Of a stretch of DNA of 64,000 nt, positions 21,463-34,647 are shown piece after piece. Position numbers and translations under genes: made by a program. The DNA comes from Acarospora socialis (lineage: Eukaryota; Ascomycota; Lecanoromycetes; Acarosporales; Acarosporaceae). How positions within the stretch are numbered: position 1 is the stretch's first letter; each line of letters starts with the position of its first letter. The stretch lies in the NCBI GenBank assembly GCA_025617375.2, contig JAMYGW020000010.1:372001-436000 (forward strand), given 5' to 3'. Below the pieces are notes generated by a model. That model searched no databases. It was not told where the DNA came from and was given only the letters and a program-made list of their open reading frames with translations.

Positions 21463-24400
21463 ATGGACGACCTTGCGTCCCTTGAACTCCTCTCTCTGGT
21501 TTCCAAGGTCACCTCTGAACTGCAGAATCATCTCGGTATAAACGACAAGACCCTCGCAGAATTTGTCATAGATCAGCACTCACAATGCGGATCCTTGCCC
21601 GAGTTCAGAGCGAAGTTGGAGGCCATGGGTGCGGATTTTCCGCAGAGTCTGGTCGAGAGTGTGGACCGCTTAATCTTGACGATGCATCCGAAGTTCAAGG
21701 GCAAGATAAATAGGAACGGCGCCGCAGAGCAAGGCAGTGATGACGGGACAAATGGCCTGGACGAGGTGGAAAGGAAAACAAGGATCTTCAAAGGGCTTGC
21801 TGTACCGGACAAGGAGCAGCTGTGGGAGGAAGACTCGCACTCTGCGCCAACACGCCCAGAGCTAGATGCGAAGATGGGAGCATTGGATGATACGTTCGCG
21901 ATGTTGGAGGGGCTGGCTGGCAAGGGCAAAATGACAAATGGGAGTGCCAACGGGAGGAAACGGAGCCGAAGCCCGGAGGTGGATGACCAGGACCGGCGTG
22001 GCCGAAGGAAGAAGGACAGACACCGGTCACGATCGAGATCGAGACACCGTGACAAGGACAGGGGCCACCGGGCTGCTTATAAAAGCAGCAAACATAGAAG
22101 TCAGGAAGACGACCGTGACTACTTCAAACGGCCTCCTACACCGGACATCGACGATGAGCCTATACTGCATAAAATCTACGACGGCCGAGTAACTGGAGTG
22201 AAAGACTTCGGAGCTTTCGTCAACCTACAAGGCGTCAAGGGCAAAGTTGACGGCCTGGTACACGTTTCGGCGATGCAGGAGGGTGCACGGGTCAACCATC
22301 CCGCTGATCTGGTATCTCGAAATCAGCCAGTCAAGGTCAAGGTTGCCAGCATTCAGGGCACTAGGATAGGTCTATCGATGAAGGAGGTCGATCAAGTCAC
22401 GGGACGAGATCTTGTCCCGCAGAAAAGAATTGCGTCGGGTGCGAACATGGAGCGTTTAGATGGGACAGGCTCCTTCAGTAATGGCAACGGTCGGTATGGA
22501 AGCCTGAGTTCGGATGTTCCAGTCATAGAGGGTGACATGAACGGACGGTCAATGAGGAATAAGAAGCGAATGACCTCGCCAGAAAGATGGGAGATCAAGC
22601 AGCTTATTGCGTCGGGTGCCATATCGGCACTCGACTATCCGGATATAGACGAAGAGTACAATGCGACACTGACAGGAGATGGTGATTTCGAGGAGGAGGA
22701 AGACGTCGACATTGAAGTTCGAGATGAGGAACCGCCATTCTTGGCGGGTCAGACGAAACAGTCTCTTGAACTCTCGCCAATCCGAGTAGTCAAGGCCCCC
22801 GACGGGTCACTCAATCGCGCTGCAATGGCAGGGACATCTCTCGCAAAGGAACGGCGTGATCTACGGCAGTCAGAGGCACGGGATAAGGCTGCTGAAGAGG
22901 CTTCACAAGTTGATCTCAATGCTCAATGGCAAGACCCGATGATCGCGCCGGATCAACGCAAGTTCGCCAGCGACTTACGAAACGCGCAAAGTAACAAAGG
23001 AAACGAACCGATGCCGGAGTGGAAGCGCGCTATGCAGAGCAAGGACCAGTCATTTGGAAAGAGAACATCAATGACCATCAAACAGCAACGTGAGAGCTTG
23101 CCAGTATACAAATTCCGCAAACAGCTCCTTGATGCGGTTAAGGAGAACCAACTCTTAATTGTTGTTGGTGATACCGGTTCTGGAAAAACTACACAATTGA
23201 CCCAGTATCTTGCCGAAGGCGGGTTCACCAACAATGGCATGATTGGGTGTACGCAGCCGCGTCGGGTGGCCGCTATGTCAGTTGCGAAGCGTGTATCAGA
23301 AGAAGTAGGCTGCAGATTGGGTGCTGAGGTCGGATATACAATTCGCTTTGAAGATTGCACAAGCCCAGAAACGAAGATCAAGTATATGACGGACGGTATG
23401 CTCCAAAGAGAAGTCCTTCTTGATCCAAACCTAAATCGTTACTCCGTCATCATGCTGGATGAGGCGCACGAGAGGACGATCGCCACGGACGTTCTATTCG
23501 GTCTACTAAAGAAGACGCTGAAGAGGAGGCCAGATCTCAAGTTGATTGTCACCTCTGCAACCTTGGATGCAGATAAGTTTTCCGAGTACTTTAACAAGTG
23601 TCCCATATTCACCATCCCTGGTCGGACGTATCCTGTCGAGATTATGTACTCACGGGAGCCGGAATCCGACTACCTCGATGCTGCACTTGTCACTGTCATG
23701 CAAATTCATCTCACAGAGCCACCTGGTGACATCTTGCTCTTCTTGACCGGTCAGGAAGAAATCGACACTAGCTGTGAAATACTCTACGAGCGGATGAAAG
23801 CACTGGGTCCCAGCGTCCCGGAGCTTATTATTTTACCCGTCTACTCGGCACTGCCAAGTGAGATGCAGAGCAAGATCTTCGAGCCGGCACCGCCAGGGAG
23901 TAGGAAGGTTGTCATTGCTACGAATATCGCGGAAACGTCTATCACCATAGATCAAATTTACTACGTTATCGACCCTGGTTTCGTCAAACAGAATGCTTAT
24001 GATCCAAAACTAGGTATGGACTCGTTGGTGGTTACGCCAATCTCGCAAGCCCAAGCCAAACAACGTGCTGGACGGGCAGGAAGAACAGGCCCTGGCAAAT
24101 GCTTCAGGCTCTATACAGAAGCTGCTTTCCAGTCGGAAATGCTGCCGACGTCCATCCCGGAAATACAGCGGCAAAATCTGTCACACACTATCCTCATGCT
24201 CAAAGCTATGGGCATCAACGATCTCCTTCACTTTGATTTCATGGATCCTCCACCCACGAATACCATGCTCACAGCGCTCGAGGAGCTTTACGCTCTGTCG
24301 GCTCTGGATGACGAAGGGTTGCTCACCCGCTTGGGCCGCAAAATGGCTGACTTCCCCATGGAACCGGCGCTAGCCAAGGTACTCATTGCATCCGTCGACA

Positions 24401-25171
24401 TGGGCTGTTCCGACGAGATCCTCAGCATCGTTGCCATGCTGTCCGTCCAAACCGTCTTCTACCGCCCCAAAGAAAAGCAGCAACAAGCCGATCAGAAAAA
24501 GGCCAAGTTCCACGACCCGCACGGCGACCACCTCACTCTCCTGAACGTCTACAACGGCTGGAAGCAGTCCAAGTTCTCGAACCCGTGGTGTTTCGAAAAC
24601 TTCATCCAAGCCCGCATGATGCGGCGTGCGCAGGATGTGCGGCAACAGCTTGTCAGCATCATGGAGCGCTACAAGCACCAGGTCGTCTCGTGCGGCCGCA
24701 ACACGATGAAAGTACGGCAAGCCCTATGCTCCGGCTTCTTCCGCAACGCAGCCCGCAAGGACCCGCAGGAAGGCTACAAGACGCTCATCGAGGGCACTCC
24801 TGTCTACATGCACCCGAGCTCGGCGCTGTTCGGGAAACCGGCCGAACATGTCATTTTTCATACACTTGTGCTGACTACCAAGGAATACATGCACTGTACG
24901 ACAGGCATTGAACCGAAGGTATGTAACGCGCTTTCATCTCTCATATCTTGCATTGATTGGAAAGTGCCGTGCAGATGGCTGACATCGTTGGTAGTGGCTG
25001 GTTGAAGCAGCCCCAACGTTCTTCAAGGTCGCGGCTTCGGATCGCCTGTCGAAGCGGAAAAAGGCCGAGAGGATCCAGCCTCTGTATAACCGGTTCGCGG
25101 GCGAGGACGACTGGCGCTTATCGGCGCAGAAGAGGCAAGGCAGGGGCGGTGGAGGTGGCACTTGGGGTTAA
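21463..25171 (+). CDS. PRP22: DEAH-box splicing helicase Prp22/DHX8 (two exons)
   Basis: Exons 21463-24918 and 24995-25171 give 1,210 residues (human DHX8 has 1,220). Prp22 acts in the second splicing step and releases mRNA from the spliceosome. In order: an N-terminal helical domain, an Arg/Ser-rich stretch near residues 165-215, an S1 RNA-binding domain near 240-310 ([19 protein letters not shown]), Walker [11 protein letters not shown], Ia [16 protein letters not shown] box MLDEAHERT, motif [14 protein letters not shown], motif [12 protein letters not shown], motif [18 protein letters not shown], then the HA2 and OB-fold regions. The exon junction [13 protein letters not shown] matches the family end, and the C-terminus is Gly-rich ([10 protein letters not shown]). 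A closer acceptor at 24,973-24,974 gives a sequence unlike the family. Confidence 0.95.
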
Positions 25172-26082
25172 CGCTCCTCTTACTTGTACATCACCTTCCT
25201 TTCTAAGCATGTATGGACGAGTGCGGCGTAATTGTCTGTTTTTTGGATGGATATGGCACTAGCATTGTTCACATAGATCAGTGTAGAGTATTTTGAGAAG
25301 AGCTGTGGAGTGGCTTTATAGACCGTGCATCACGGCTAAAGATCTAATAACCTGAGGCTTGAACATGGAGTGTGGCAGTAAGGTGGTCTGCCATTTCATG
25401 ATAATGTGGAAGGTGCTACAGGATAGTACCACAAACGCTGTATTTACTAGGGCTTCGAAGGCGCTCGTACGTCAGTAGTCGACGGTATCGCTCATCACTC
25501 AACCTCGCCATATGAGATAGATCAGAAGTCATACTTACAAGGCAAATCTGATTGGCTTATTAAAACAGGTAGAGAATCTTTTCAATCATCTATAGTATGG
25601 CATATAGAAGAGCTACAAACAGGCTTGCTGACCATAGTAGACAATAAATCGCAGGCGGGATGCGAGTAAGGTAAGCTTGAGATAAAGGACTTTAATAGCC
25701 GGCAGGATGTGAGGTGAGCTTAATCCTAGGGTTGGGGTAGGAAGAATGTGGAGTAGGTAAGTATGGTGAAAAGCATCGCCGCTGGCAACTCATCTCCAGC
25801 CATTCCCCGTGAGAGTTGATCTTCCAGGCCAGAGCGCGCGTCAATTCCCGCCATCAGGAGGTCGAATTTCGGCTGTTTTATGCCGGGCGCCAGTAGCATC
25901 GAGAAGTGTCTTGAGCCTGATTGTCCGCCTGTACGTAGAAGGGTCTATTCAGCACAGCGAAAACCATGAGCTGAAAGCCTGTAGATTCCGATAGTGATCG
26001 TTCTCGTAGTTGGAGCTATGGGAACCGGGGGAGCAGCTGCTGCCTTAAGAAGAGTTGTCGTCAAGTATGATCTCAAAATCTC
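25172..26082. other. Convergent intergenic region, PRP22 / 2EXR-like gene
   Basis: About 0.9 kb between two 3' ends. An open frame at 25,809-25,994 has no supporting feature. I see no RNA gene or clear repeat. Confidence 0.45.
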
Positions 26083-27042
26083 TTAATCATCGTTGTTGGT
26101 TGAGCGATCGAGCACCGTCTCTTCACCATTACTGGAGTCGCCGTCGAACCCCATTTCGTCGTCAACATTGACATAGCCATCAAAGGCTGTCTCTTCTTCT
26201 TCGTCCAATTCGCTGTCGTAGTCCGCCTCCTCCTCAACATCGGCGTTACCATCAGAGACCGTCTCCTCACGCTCATCAGAGTAACCGTCAGAACTCATCT
26301 CGTCGTCGGTGACGGAATCATAAAGTCTCCAACTTCCGTCCTTCATGTCCGTAAGTGGTACAACTAAGGTACCCCTTTCTCTCAATAAGCTTAGTGTATT
26401 GGATATGGACTCGCAGAGCTCGGGCACGACCTTCAGCCGACCGAGACCTTGGAGTAGAATGAGAGATTCGAATATCCTCTTGTAGAGCTCCTGCCCTACC
26501 CTAGAGTATTCGCCGAACATAAACGCTATCTTCAGAACGCCTAAAAGCTTCCGATCAACGAGAGTCCAGACAAGATTGTTGACGCCAGCTCTTATGTCCT
26601 CGATGCGATCCGTCTCGTCAAGATTGTCGAATGCGGAAACATACGCCCGAGCGTACGATTTTCGAACCTGGGAAAATTGGGGTTAGATAGGGAAGTCCGG
26701 ATACTCGAAACCCGTGAATGACAGAATTCCGAAGTCGAGGGTTCGACCAGGTCCCACATACACACCGAAGAAGTTTTCGCGACAAAGTACCGCAAGCGCT
26801 TCCGCGTTGATGTACCGGTTCGTACGTAATATAGCTGGTTTATGGCGAGGACCTCCGTTGTTTGGAGGCCTCAAATACACGTACCACGCGCTTTTAGAGG
26901 AGTCGTATCGATAGCGAGCTCGCGGTGTCTTGCTGATATCCTCATCCTTAACAAGCAAAAGCCTATACACCATGTTCCTAGTCGCCGGTGGCAGATCGCA
27001 GAACCGAAAAGGCTCGCTACTAGATGCTTCTATAGGAGTCAT
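26083..27042 (-). CDS. 2EXR/F-box-like fungal protein with acidic tail
   Basis: Two open segments in one frame, 27042-26683 and 26520-26083, with open sequence between them apart from one TAA at 26,685-26,683. The likely model removes that stop in a 96-nt intron: exons 27042-26764 and 26667-26083, donor GTGTAT, CTAAC branch site, acceptor TTCCCAG, giving 287 residues. The N-terminus has the fungal 2EXR/F-box-like signature FRFCDLPPATRNMVYRLLL followed by ILRTNRYINAEALAVL. This family is greatly expanded in Dothideomycetes and its function is unknown. The last ~75 residues are very acidic with repeated DG(Y/N) units (EEETAFDGYVNVDDEMGFDG). The alternative is a host pseudogene with a premature stop; a donor of type GTGGGA is also possible. 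Confidence 0.6.
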
Positions 27043-27925
27043 GGTGATGCCTGAGCTGCGAAATGAGTAAGGTTGGCTTGTTCTTCTGTCAAATTGGAAA
27101 GAGCACGATGGCTCACCTTACAACGCAACAACCACTGGAAGAAGAAGCTTTGATCGCGGAAGCAGTGTAATCTCGCAGTAACGAACATTCGAGGCGAGAG
27201 ACCTGGGCTTTGCAAGAACCAATGAGACAGCTTGAGTGCACTGGATGGTGCAAGGTTAGAAGTGTTGGCATCCGGAGTCATTCCAGCTGTGTCAGTGGTT
27301 GTGTGATGTTCCTTATGAAGACGGAGAATGTAGAAGGGCTGAAGGAGATCTTTGTTAGAATATTAGCAATACGCAAGTTGACCTCACTGTTGTGGCTGAG
27401 GTCGGGGCTTGAGTCCAAGCCCTGATTTCGAGGCAAAGCCCCAGACAGTGACATCTGAGACACGAAGGACAAGGTACTTGTGAAGTCAACTTTAATACGC
27501 ATCGCATGGTACCTCATGGGTGACTGCCGCAACTGATCGGCTGAACGTGCAAAGTAGTCAGCATATGTGGTCCCTAACGATACACATCCGCATGACATGA
27601 GGCCGTGAAAGTACATATTGCAACACATCCTCCCCGCTGTAATTGACGGGTTGAATAAGCGATGCTCACATATGAGCATATGTGCGACAGTCATTATGGT
27701 GAGTGATTAAGGACATGACTATATCGTAAAAGCTAAAGTACTCTCAAGCAGGAAAGGTTGCGCACTGTAGCAGCAATGGTTCGCATCGGAGGCAAGAGGA
27801 AACAGTGGCATATGATAGTCATATAGATGTAATTGTTTTCGGGGACCGGCTGTCCGCTCACTGGACGGAGCCAGTTGCTCCGGAGACTCCTCGTTCCCCA
27901 ACCCGGCCGTTTCTGGAGACACCCT
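27043..27925. other. Intergenic, 2EXR-like gene to eIF4E-binding gene
   Basis: It holds the promoter of the 2EXR-like gene and the 3' region of the eIF4E-binding gene. A 138-residue minus-strand frame at 27,278-27,694 shows no domain and is not called. No repeats seen. Confidence 0.45.
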
Positions 27926-30433
27926 TCACCGTTTGAACTGGGCCTGCGGTGCTCCCCGCCCACTAGGTCCGAGAGGACCACCGTCGCTGTAGAGGTCGAA
28001 ATGGGGCCTCTGCGGACCACCGTAGTGATTGAGTCCAGGCATCCCCATCATACCGTCCGGGGTGAACGGTAGAGGTGGAAAGCCCGGAGGAGGTCCATTG
28101 ACGCCCATGAGGCCCGGCGGAGGCATGCCCAGGTTCATTTGCCCGGTACCACTGACTCTTGCGTATTGCCCTCGTTCGTTCGCAACAGAGGGATTGGCCA
28201 GGTTTGGGATCAAACCGGGAGGGAACACATTTGGAGCACGAGGCTGGAAACCTGGCGGTGGAGCAATATGATTTTGTTGCTGTGGCGTGGTCGACTGACT
28301 GGGCCAGATTGAAGGCATTTGATCCAAGCCAGGCGGTCGCGGTAATCCGAATGCGGGAGATGTTCCCTTCGGCGCGTTGTTCTGGGCTTGTCGCCTTGAG
28401 AATGCCGCCATAGAAGCATCGTCAAAGTACATGGGTGGGTGTCCACCAGTGACTTTCCGCTTCGGAAGCTCTCTTGCACTTGCCTGTTCCGCCCTTTGCA
28501 TGTCCGCAATCAAGGAGTCGTCCAACATACCTGACGGCGGACCAGTAGGCATCTTCTGTGAGACATCCTGAGGTTTACCTATCAGCTCGGGAAATGGCAA
28601 TAAGCCCGGCGCATTCCCCGGGAGTCCCCGTTGAGGGTACTGTTGGAGCTGACTAGGCCCTACACTTATCCTTGATTGTTGCATGAGCTTAAGTATGAAC
28701 TCGCTGTCACGATTCTGCGTTGGGCCCTCAGGCGGAGACTGCGTGCCAAGGAGGCTCTCCAAACCCGTGGCCTTGAGAGAACTCCTTGAGTTGTTCTCTT
28801 GTGCCACAGTATGCTGCTCATTATCTCGTCTACTTCCTAGTGGTTGGTCCGAACTAAATGGTCTTGAGTGATGGTCTCTAGCTTCGGGCGGTGGTGGAGC
28901 TTGTGAGGTATTGGTTTGCGGAGTGATTTTGCCCGAGGTAGAATTTGCGCCTCCCAGCATCTGCAAAATCCGTTGGAACCCTTCCTTGTCTTCATTGGAA
29001 GAGTCTCGTGATACAATGGGAGGGTTTGACGGTGCCCCAGTTTCAGTTAAGTTCGGAGGCTCAGGTTGCGGGTTGAAAAAACCTACAAATCTTGATGACT
29101 TTGGTGGATTTGCCTTCGCAGAGTCTTTCCTCGCAACGCCACCAATGTTCTCTTCATGCCCGACTTGGTTGTCCATTTCGGATTTACCCCAAAGGCTAAA
29201 GAACTTGTCCAAGGTTGCATCCATGACCAACGGTGTGTCGTCCTTCGGCACTGGCTCGACTTTTGGCGGCCCAAAAGTAGAACCGTGACGGCCAACTTGC
29301 TCTTCCCGTCTGAGGTTGGTCTTGTCTTCTGCGGGTGTATTACTCGCCTTCATGCGTTCTTTCCACCGCTCGAAATCTTCTTGAGTATGAGACTGTTTCT
29401 TCTCTTCACCCTCGAGCGAACCCATCCACTCAGGATCTTGCTCCACCTTCCCACCTCTGGTCCACTCGCGATCACCAACATGAAAGTTACCTCGATCTTT
29501 GTCTTTATCGCGCCAGTCCCGACCCCTCGTATTGTCTCGATTGTTCTTAAGGTCCCTACCGCTTGGTATTTCTTCGTCTTTCAACCAAGGGGGCTCTTTT
29601 CGATTCTTGTTGAGACCATGCCGCCCTACCTCGGCCACACGTTCGGTATCCCATTGAGGCGTATCGTGATCTTTCTGAGGGCGTTGTCGCCCATCCCTTT
29701 CCCGTTCACGGTCCGGAAAGTCGTCCTCCACCATGCGTCGTGTACCGTAGTCGCCTTCCTCCTGCCCACCAGCCTTCCTTGATCTGAAACCTCCCCAGCT
29801 ATCACCATCCTCCTTCGGTGCTCGTCGGCCTTGAAGTAGACCAGACCTCTGCTCGCGCGGGCGGTCTCCCTCTCTGTCACCTCGTTCTCTATCCTTGAGA
29901 AATCTCTCACGGAAACTGAATCGCTCGTTCCTTGACGTGTCTTCACCATGGTTGTTCGCAGCATGTCGGTCAGTAGATTCTAACGGCTGGGATTGGTTCC
30001 GAGATACAGAAGCAGAGGCGAATGATGTTTTTGGAGGCCCGAGCACAATGTCCTCTGGCACTGTACCAAGTGTCAGTATTGTGAGGTCTTAACACTCTCT
30101 GAAGGGAAAACGAGACTACCTGTAGCTGAAACTCGTGATGCGTGCCTCGTCTCGAACAAGGATGGCCTTCTGGTGGACGAATCAGTTGATTTGGAAGGGT
30201 CCTCGGATTTGGCTCTGAGGGTGATAGGCTTCTGAGTAGGCCCGCCACTGTTTCTCGGAGGCTTGTGCTGCTCTGCTGGTGGTCTGCAAAAACGTCAGTT
30301 TAGGTCCAAGTGCGGGTTAAGTGCTCAAACCATACCCCATCCACAGTTCTGTAGGAGGGAGATCGGATGGCTTGCAGACCAGCGGAGAGTCGCGTAACCG
30401 CATAAGCTCATCTATCTGATATCGTTGTGCCAT
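27926..30433 (-). CDS. eIF4E-binding protein, 4E-T/Eap1-like (three exons)
   Basis: Minus-strand exons 30433-30336, 30283-30120 and 30060-27926 join in phase to 798 residues. The N-terminus MAQRYQIDELMRLRDSPLV contains YQIDELM, a canonical eIF4E-binding motif (Y-x4-L-hydrophobic) at residues 5-11. The same motif sits near the N-terminus of animal 4E-T (YTKEELLELK-like). The middle is a long Arg/Glu/Asp-rich charged region (RERFLKDRERGDREGDR), and TLDKFFSLWGKSEMDN is a short hydrophobic motif. The C-terminal third is Pro/Gln/Gly-rich with repeats such as PPPGFQPRAPNVFPPGLIP, typical of mRNP and P-body proteins. I infer a cap-dependent translation repressor or mRNA-decay scaffold. Sequence outside the motif is too divergent to assign a symbol. 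Head-to-tail with URB1, 477 bp apart. Confidence 0.75.
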
Positions 30434-30910
30434 TTGAAGGGAATATGTAGTGCTTGGTGTATTAAGAGTGTGGAGATTGCAAGGCAGACACACCGCCGAG
30501 GAGCGTGTTTGAGTGTGCAAACCTCTTGCTGTGAGGTGGTGCTCTCTGAAGTACAACGAGTTTATTATTCACGGTTTTGCAATCATTCACCTAGAGTGAT
30601 GTTAGGAGTGTAAGCAATTGTCGATCGCTATGATAAGAGTTCTGCTCGACTGGGCTGTAAGAGTTCGTGTGTGATACGGTTCGAAGCGTGGTTATGCATG
30701 TGGAGGAAACGATGCCCACTGCGGCCCTGCTTGAGGACTAATTTTCCCACCGACATCGAATTCTCTGAAAATCTACATCTTTGATACGGAAGCTGCTATC
30801 ACATTCATTCACATAGGGCTATCTGGGTCCTGGAGGCGCTTTGAAAGATGATATTTGAATCTGGCTACGCTTGTCTCCAAGGTCCATCAGAATACCAGAA
30901 GCTTTCCCGA
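30434..30910. promoter_or_regulatory. Intergenic, URB1 3' end to eIF4E-binding gene start
   Basis: A 477-bp region with the URB1 3' untranslated region and the promoter and leader of the eIF4E-binding gene. No specific site recognised. Confidence 0.45.
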
Positions 30911-33900
30911 CTATCTCAAAGTCGTGATACTCTTCGCAGCGTCTGATACGGTCCCTCCACTCCAGTCCCTGATACGTCTATGATCGCAGGTCTCAAAGAG
31001 CCGTTCCAACAGCAACTTGAACATCACCGTATTAGAGTCTTTGAGCGCGATCTGAACGTGTGTCCAGCTTAAGATACTAGCGCGAGTCAAAAGGGTCGTG
31101 CTTCCGTCAACGTATGTGGCTCGATATATGAAGCGTATGATCCTCTTCCGGAGAGCTGGCGGAAGATGTGGAGACGAGTATAGAGATAGAAGGCGCTCGA
31201 AGGCGCCGCATCGCCTGTAGAGCTCCATATCCTAATAGTCGAACGTTAGGTATGCTTTTCCAACGTGCTGGATAGACTGTGTGACACACCTCTTTGGTTC
31301 TGAGACCTCCTATCATTGTATCGAGCAACCACTCCAATTCCTCTCCATGTGCGGTATCATTTTCTGGCGGATTTAGGAGTACTTTGTCTATCCAATAGGA
31401 AGGTAACTTCGAGATGCTCCAAGAGGGCCCTCTGTTCAAGTATCTGTTGATCTTACCATACAAGAAGTGCAAAGGATCTGTAAGAATAAGTAGTGCACGT
31501 GAGGTGAAGGCTCCAACATAAGATGGTACCGCCATCTCGGCAGAGGTTTCTTTTATGCTTTCGACGAGCTCACCCAGTAAGATATATACCTGTTCCCTCT
31601 CGACATAAGAAGATCCCTTGTCAGATTAGCTTTTCAGCTCACGACATGCGTGGATTAGAAATGTACCTACCTCCAGCTTGGCCAAGAAGTTTTCAATGTT
31701 TCTCAAGGCTTGCTTTCTGATGTCCTTGTGTTCGGAGCAGACACAGATAACAAGCTCACCTACGTCACCGTCGTCAATGGCTTCTTGAACGTCCTTTCGC
31801 ATCCAGCGACGAAGGCCAGGATGATCCGCATCCTCTGCTTGAGGCCCTTGCAACAACTCCTCGGTATCCACATCGGACACAGTTGGCTGTGGGTCTTGTT
31901 TGACGCTCTCAGGGGGTAGTTGCTGGATGCTGGTCTGTTGATCTTCAGGGAAGCCACCTTTTCTCTGTTCTTGGAATGCCTTTTCCAAGACTGCATGGCA
32001 TTTACGATCCGTAGCGTGAGTGACCAGCTTATCACGGACAGTGGCAAGCAAAGTGTCGTCTTCAACAAGCTGTTTGGAATAACCTATGTACCGAGCTAAC
32101 CATTGCGCGATCTCTAGCTTCTCACTCTCTTCCCCAGACTTTACAACGTACGGCCATTGCTCCACCAGAGTCGCGAATAGTGGGCTTATCCGCCTAGTCC
32201 AGGATGGGGTATTAGTGTCCGTGTACACCTTTGACAGTAGATTCAAGTCTTCGTAGTATTTGACTGACTTCTGGACAAAGCGAATGATGCACTTGTCCAG
32301 GAACACAAACACACGAGTTGACCAGCTCTGGTTCTCTGAGTTTCGCAAGCTAGCTATGATGACTTCTAGTGAAGACGAGTTGTCCTGAATCGGAATGACG
32401 GCACTGCGTTGCAAGATTGAACGCAGCAATGCCTTGATTGGCTTGAGAGGCATTCCCGATGGCCTTTCCACAACCAGTCTGAGTACGGTAGTGAAAGGTG
32501 AAAGACTAAGAGATTCTGTCCCATATCAGTCAAACATCTGCTATAATCGGTAGAAAAGCTTACCAGGCTTGTGCCACCATCGCATATCTGGTGACTGATA
32601 TGCAATCTGGAGCAGATGGCCAAGCTCGCGGAAACGAAAGTCACTCTCCTCTACCCCTTCAGTCTGCTCATCAATGCGGCTCAAGAAATTCAGGAGGGCA
32701 AGCGATATATCGAATTTCTCCTCCAAAGCTATCTGTGGTACGATCCGGTAATACAATACCATCAGTTTCGCAATAGCTTCCCGCTGTCGGGCATCAACGT
32801 CAGCTGCGTCCCGGAACACGGCAATCACATCTTTCATTCCGGGTGACCGACGGCAAAACTCAGCAACAAGCCGAGCGGATGCTTCTTCTCCAACGTTGGC
32901 GTGCCATCCAGAAGAACGAAACATGCGGAAAACATGTTCGAGCTTCTCGAGAGCTACGGTCAGTAGTCTCACCGCGAAGAAGGTAATGAGCTTCTCGTTC
33001 TGGTTCAAACAACGTTTCAGGACCTTCTGCGTTAGTGGCTGCGGCAATATGTTCTCAATGACTATCGCAGTCGGTGGAGGCCTTGTAGAGTAACCATCGA
33101 GGCGGCCATAAAACTCCGGCACCGGCAGCTGTACAGTAGAGAAAACAAATGCTGAATAGCCCAGCCATGTAGGGGTGAGCTTAGGGTCCAGAGCAAAAGA
33201 TCGCTTTCTGAAAAAGTAGTCGGCAACAAGCTCGGGAGCTGCTTTGAATATAGCTAACGCAAGCTCGCTTTGCATCGTATTTGCGTATGGACGGAGACCC
33301 TGGAGGAATGACGATAGCGTAGAGTTCCGCACTGGTACCCTTTCTTGGTACTTCTCGGACGAAACAAAGGACTCCAAGCCAAGATCAATGTAATCCGATC
33401 TTTCAGCATCTGCAGCTTCGATGTTGTCAATATCTGTATTGGGTGGATACCAGCCAGATTGCGTAGCAAGTACCCCAAGGTTTTCTGTGGTGCAAACCAG
33501 CAATAGGAACTCATGCGCAGCCTTGTCAACAGCCTTCCGATTGTCCGGCAGCTCTTCCGAGTCTGCTTCATAGTTGTATAACGTGGCAATGCGCCCCAAA
33601 GTGGTGTCTGTTAGGAATCGGCTCTTAACGTTTTTGGGTATCCTCTCATCGTGGACAACATAGCGAGTTATACCATCCAGTATGTCGGTGATAACTTCCG
33701 AGGAATCCTCTTTTAGATCCTTGAACAGCGCTCGGATGATTCGCCCTTGGCTTAGGATATCGCTCTTTGCAACCTGATCCTGAAACTTTAGGTTTGCAAG
33801 CAGATAACGTACAGCATTGTACCTGATGGAAGGCTTGTGGCGGTCTTGCATTGGCCCGTCTGAGGAAACTCTGCGAAATCCAAGAAGTATGTCTAAGCGT

Positions 33901-34582
33901 TTGAAGGTAAAGTCTCGCTGTGCATATAGCTTCCGCGCAAGCACCCCGCCATCGTAGGATACGATCTCGGTCAGCAGCCGCACACAGGGCGAGATGATAT
34001 GTTCCTTGACCTTGTTCGCCGTCAGTCCACCAGCAACAAGCTTGAGCTGTTCAAGCTGCAAGATAGTTCTACACAGCCTCGTGCCATACTCCCGGAACTC
34101 GAGTCGGCTTGAAATGGTTTTGAGGAGCAGAGCTAGCACCGCGGGAACAGCGGAAAGGAGAGAGTCGTTGTTGCACTGCGCAGCATAACTCCAGGTCTGA
34201 AAAAGGTCTGGCAGGTACACTGGATAGTGCTCTGCATGGTCCCGGGGCTTTTGAGCTTCGAAAAAGTCCTTAAGAATAGTAAGGCTTCTGCTTCGTTCAG
34301 GGCTCTCTGCGCTATAGGCGATGGAGTCGAGAAATGCCTTAAATATCTGAATACCTGTCAATGCTCGTAAGAAGTATTCGAAACTAGACGGCATCCCGCG
34401 AGTACAGTACCTTGTTTCGACTGAAGCCCCGAATCCTGCTGAAAGCTCACATATTGCCGTAATTGCTGTGCGGACTGGACTTGTGGATGCTCTCTGGATG
34501 GCGCGTTCGATTCCCCTATGTTTTGTCGCTTTGCACTCCCTTCTTGATGGAATGGTCTGGTGCCTGTCGGACGTTTGCCCAT
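30911..34582 (-). CDS. URB1: Nucleolar pre-ribosomal protein Urb1/Npa1 (five exons)
   Basis: Minus-strand exons 34582-34411, 34363-32564, 32515-31671, 31616-31290 and 31231-30911 give 1,154 residues. Urb1/Npa1 is a large helical-repeat scaffold of the earliest 60S pre-ribosome in the nucleolus. Conserved blocks are FKAFLDSIAYSAESPERSRS, FREYGTRLCRTILQLEQLKL, RVSSDGPMQDRHKPSIRYN, ETSAEMAVPSYVGAFTSRAL, LILTDPLHFLYGKINRYLNR, KLPSYWIDKVLLNPPEND, HGEELEWLLDTMIGGLRTKE and DMELYRRCGAFERLLSLYSS. The protein is shorter than yeast Urb1 (1,764). The first intron (GTACTG...ACGAG) is less certain than the others. A second in-frame ATG at 34,621 would add 13 residues. The 25-kb transposon island starts 71 bp upstream of the chosen start. 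Confidence 0.9.
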
Positions 34583-34647
34583 TACATATATCTCTCCTCG
34601 AATCCTCCCTTCGATACTCATCACTCCATACTCAGGGCGTAATTGTA

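Noticed and set aside
24961-25024. Nearer splice acceptor for PRP22 exon 2 (after gtgcag)
   Set aside because: It gives a reading unlike any Prp22. The acceptor used (ttggtag) restores the conserved [10 protein letters not shown] ending.
27278-27694. A 138-codon minus-strand frame between the 2EXR-like and eIF4E-binding genes
   Set aside because: No family resemblance, no splice partner found, and a composition like non-coding DNA.
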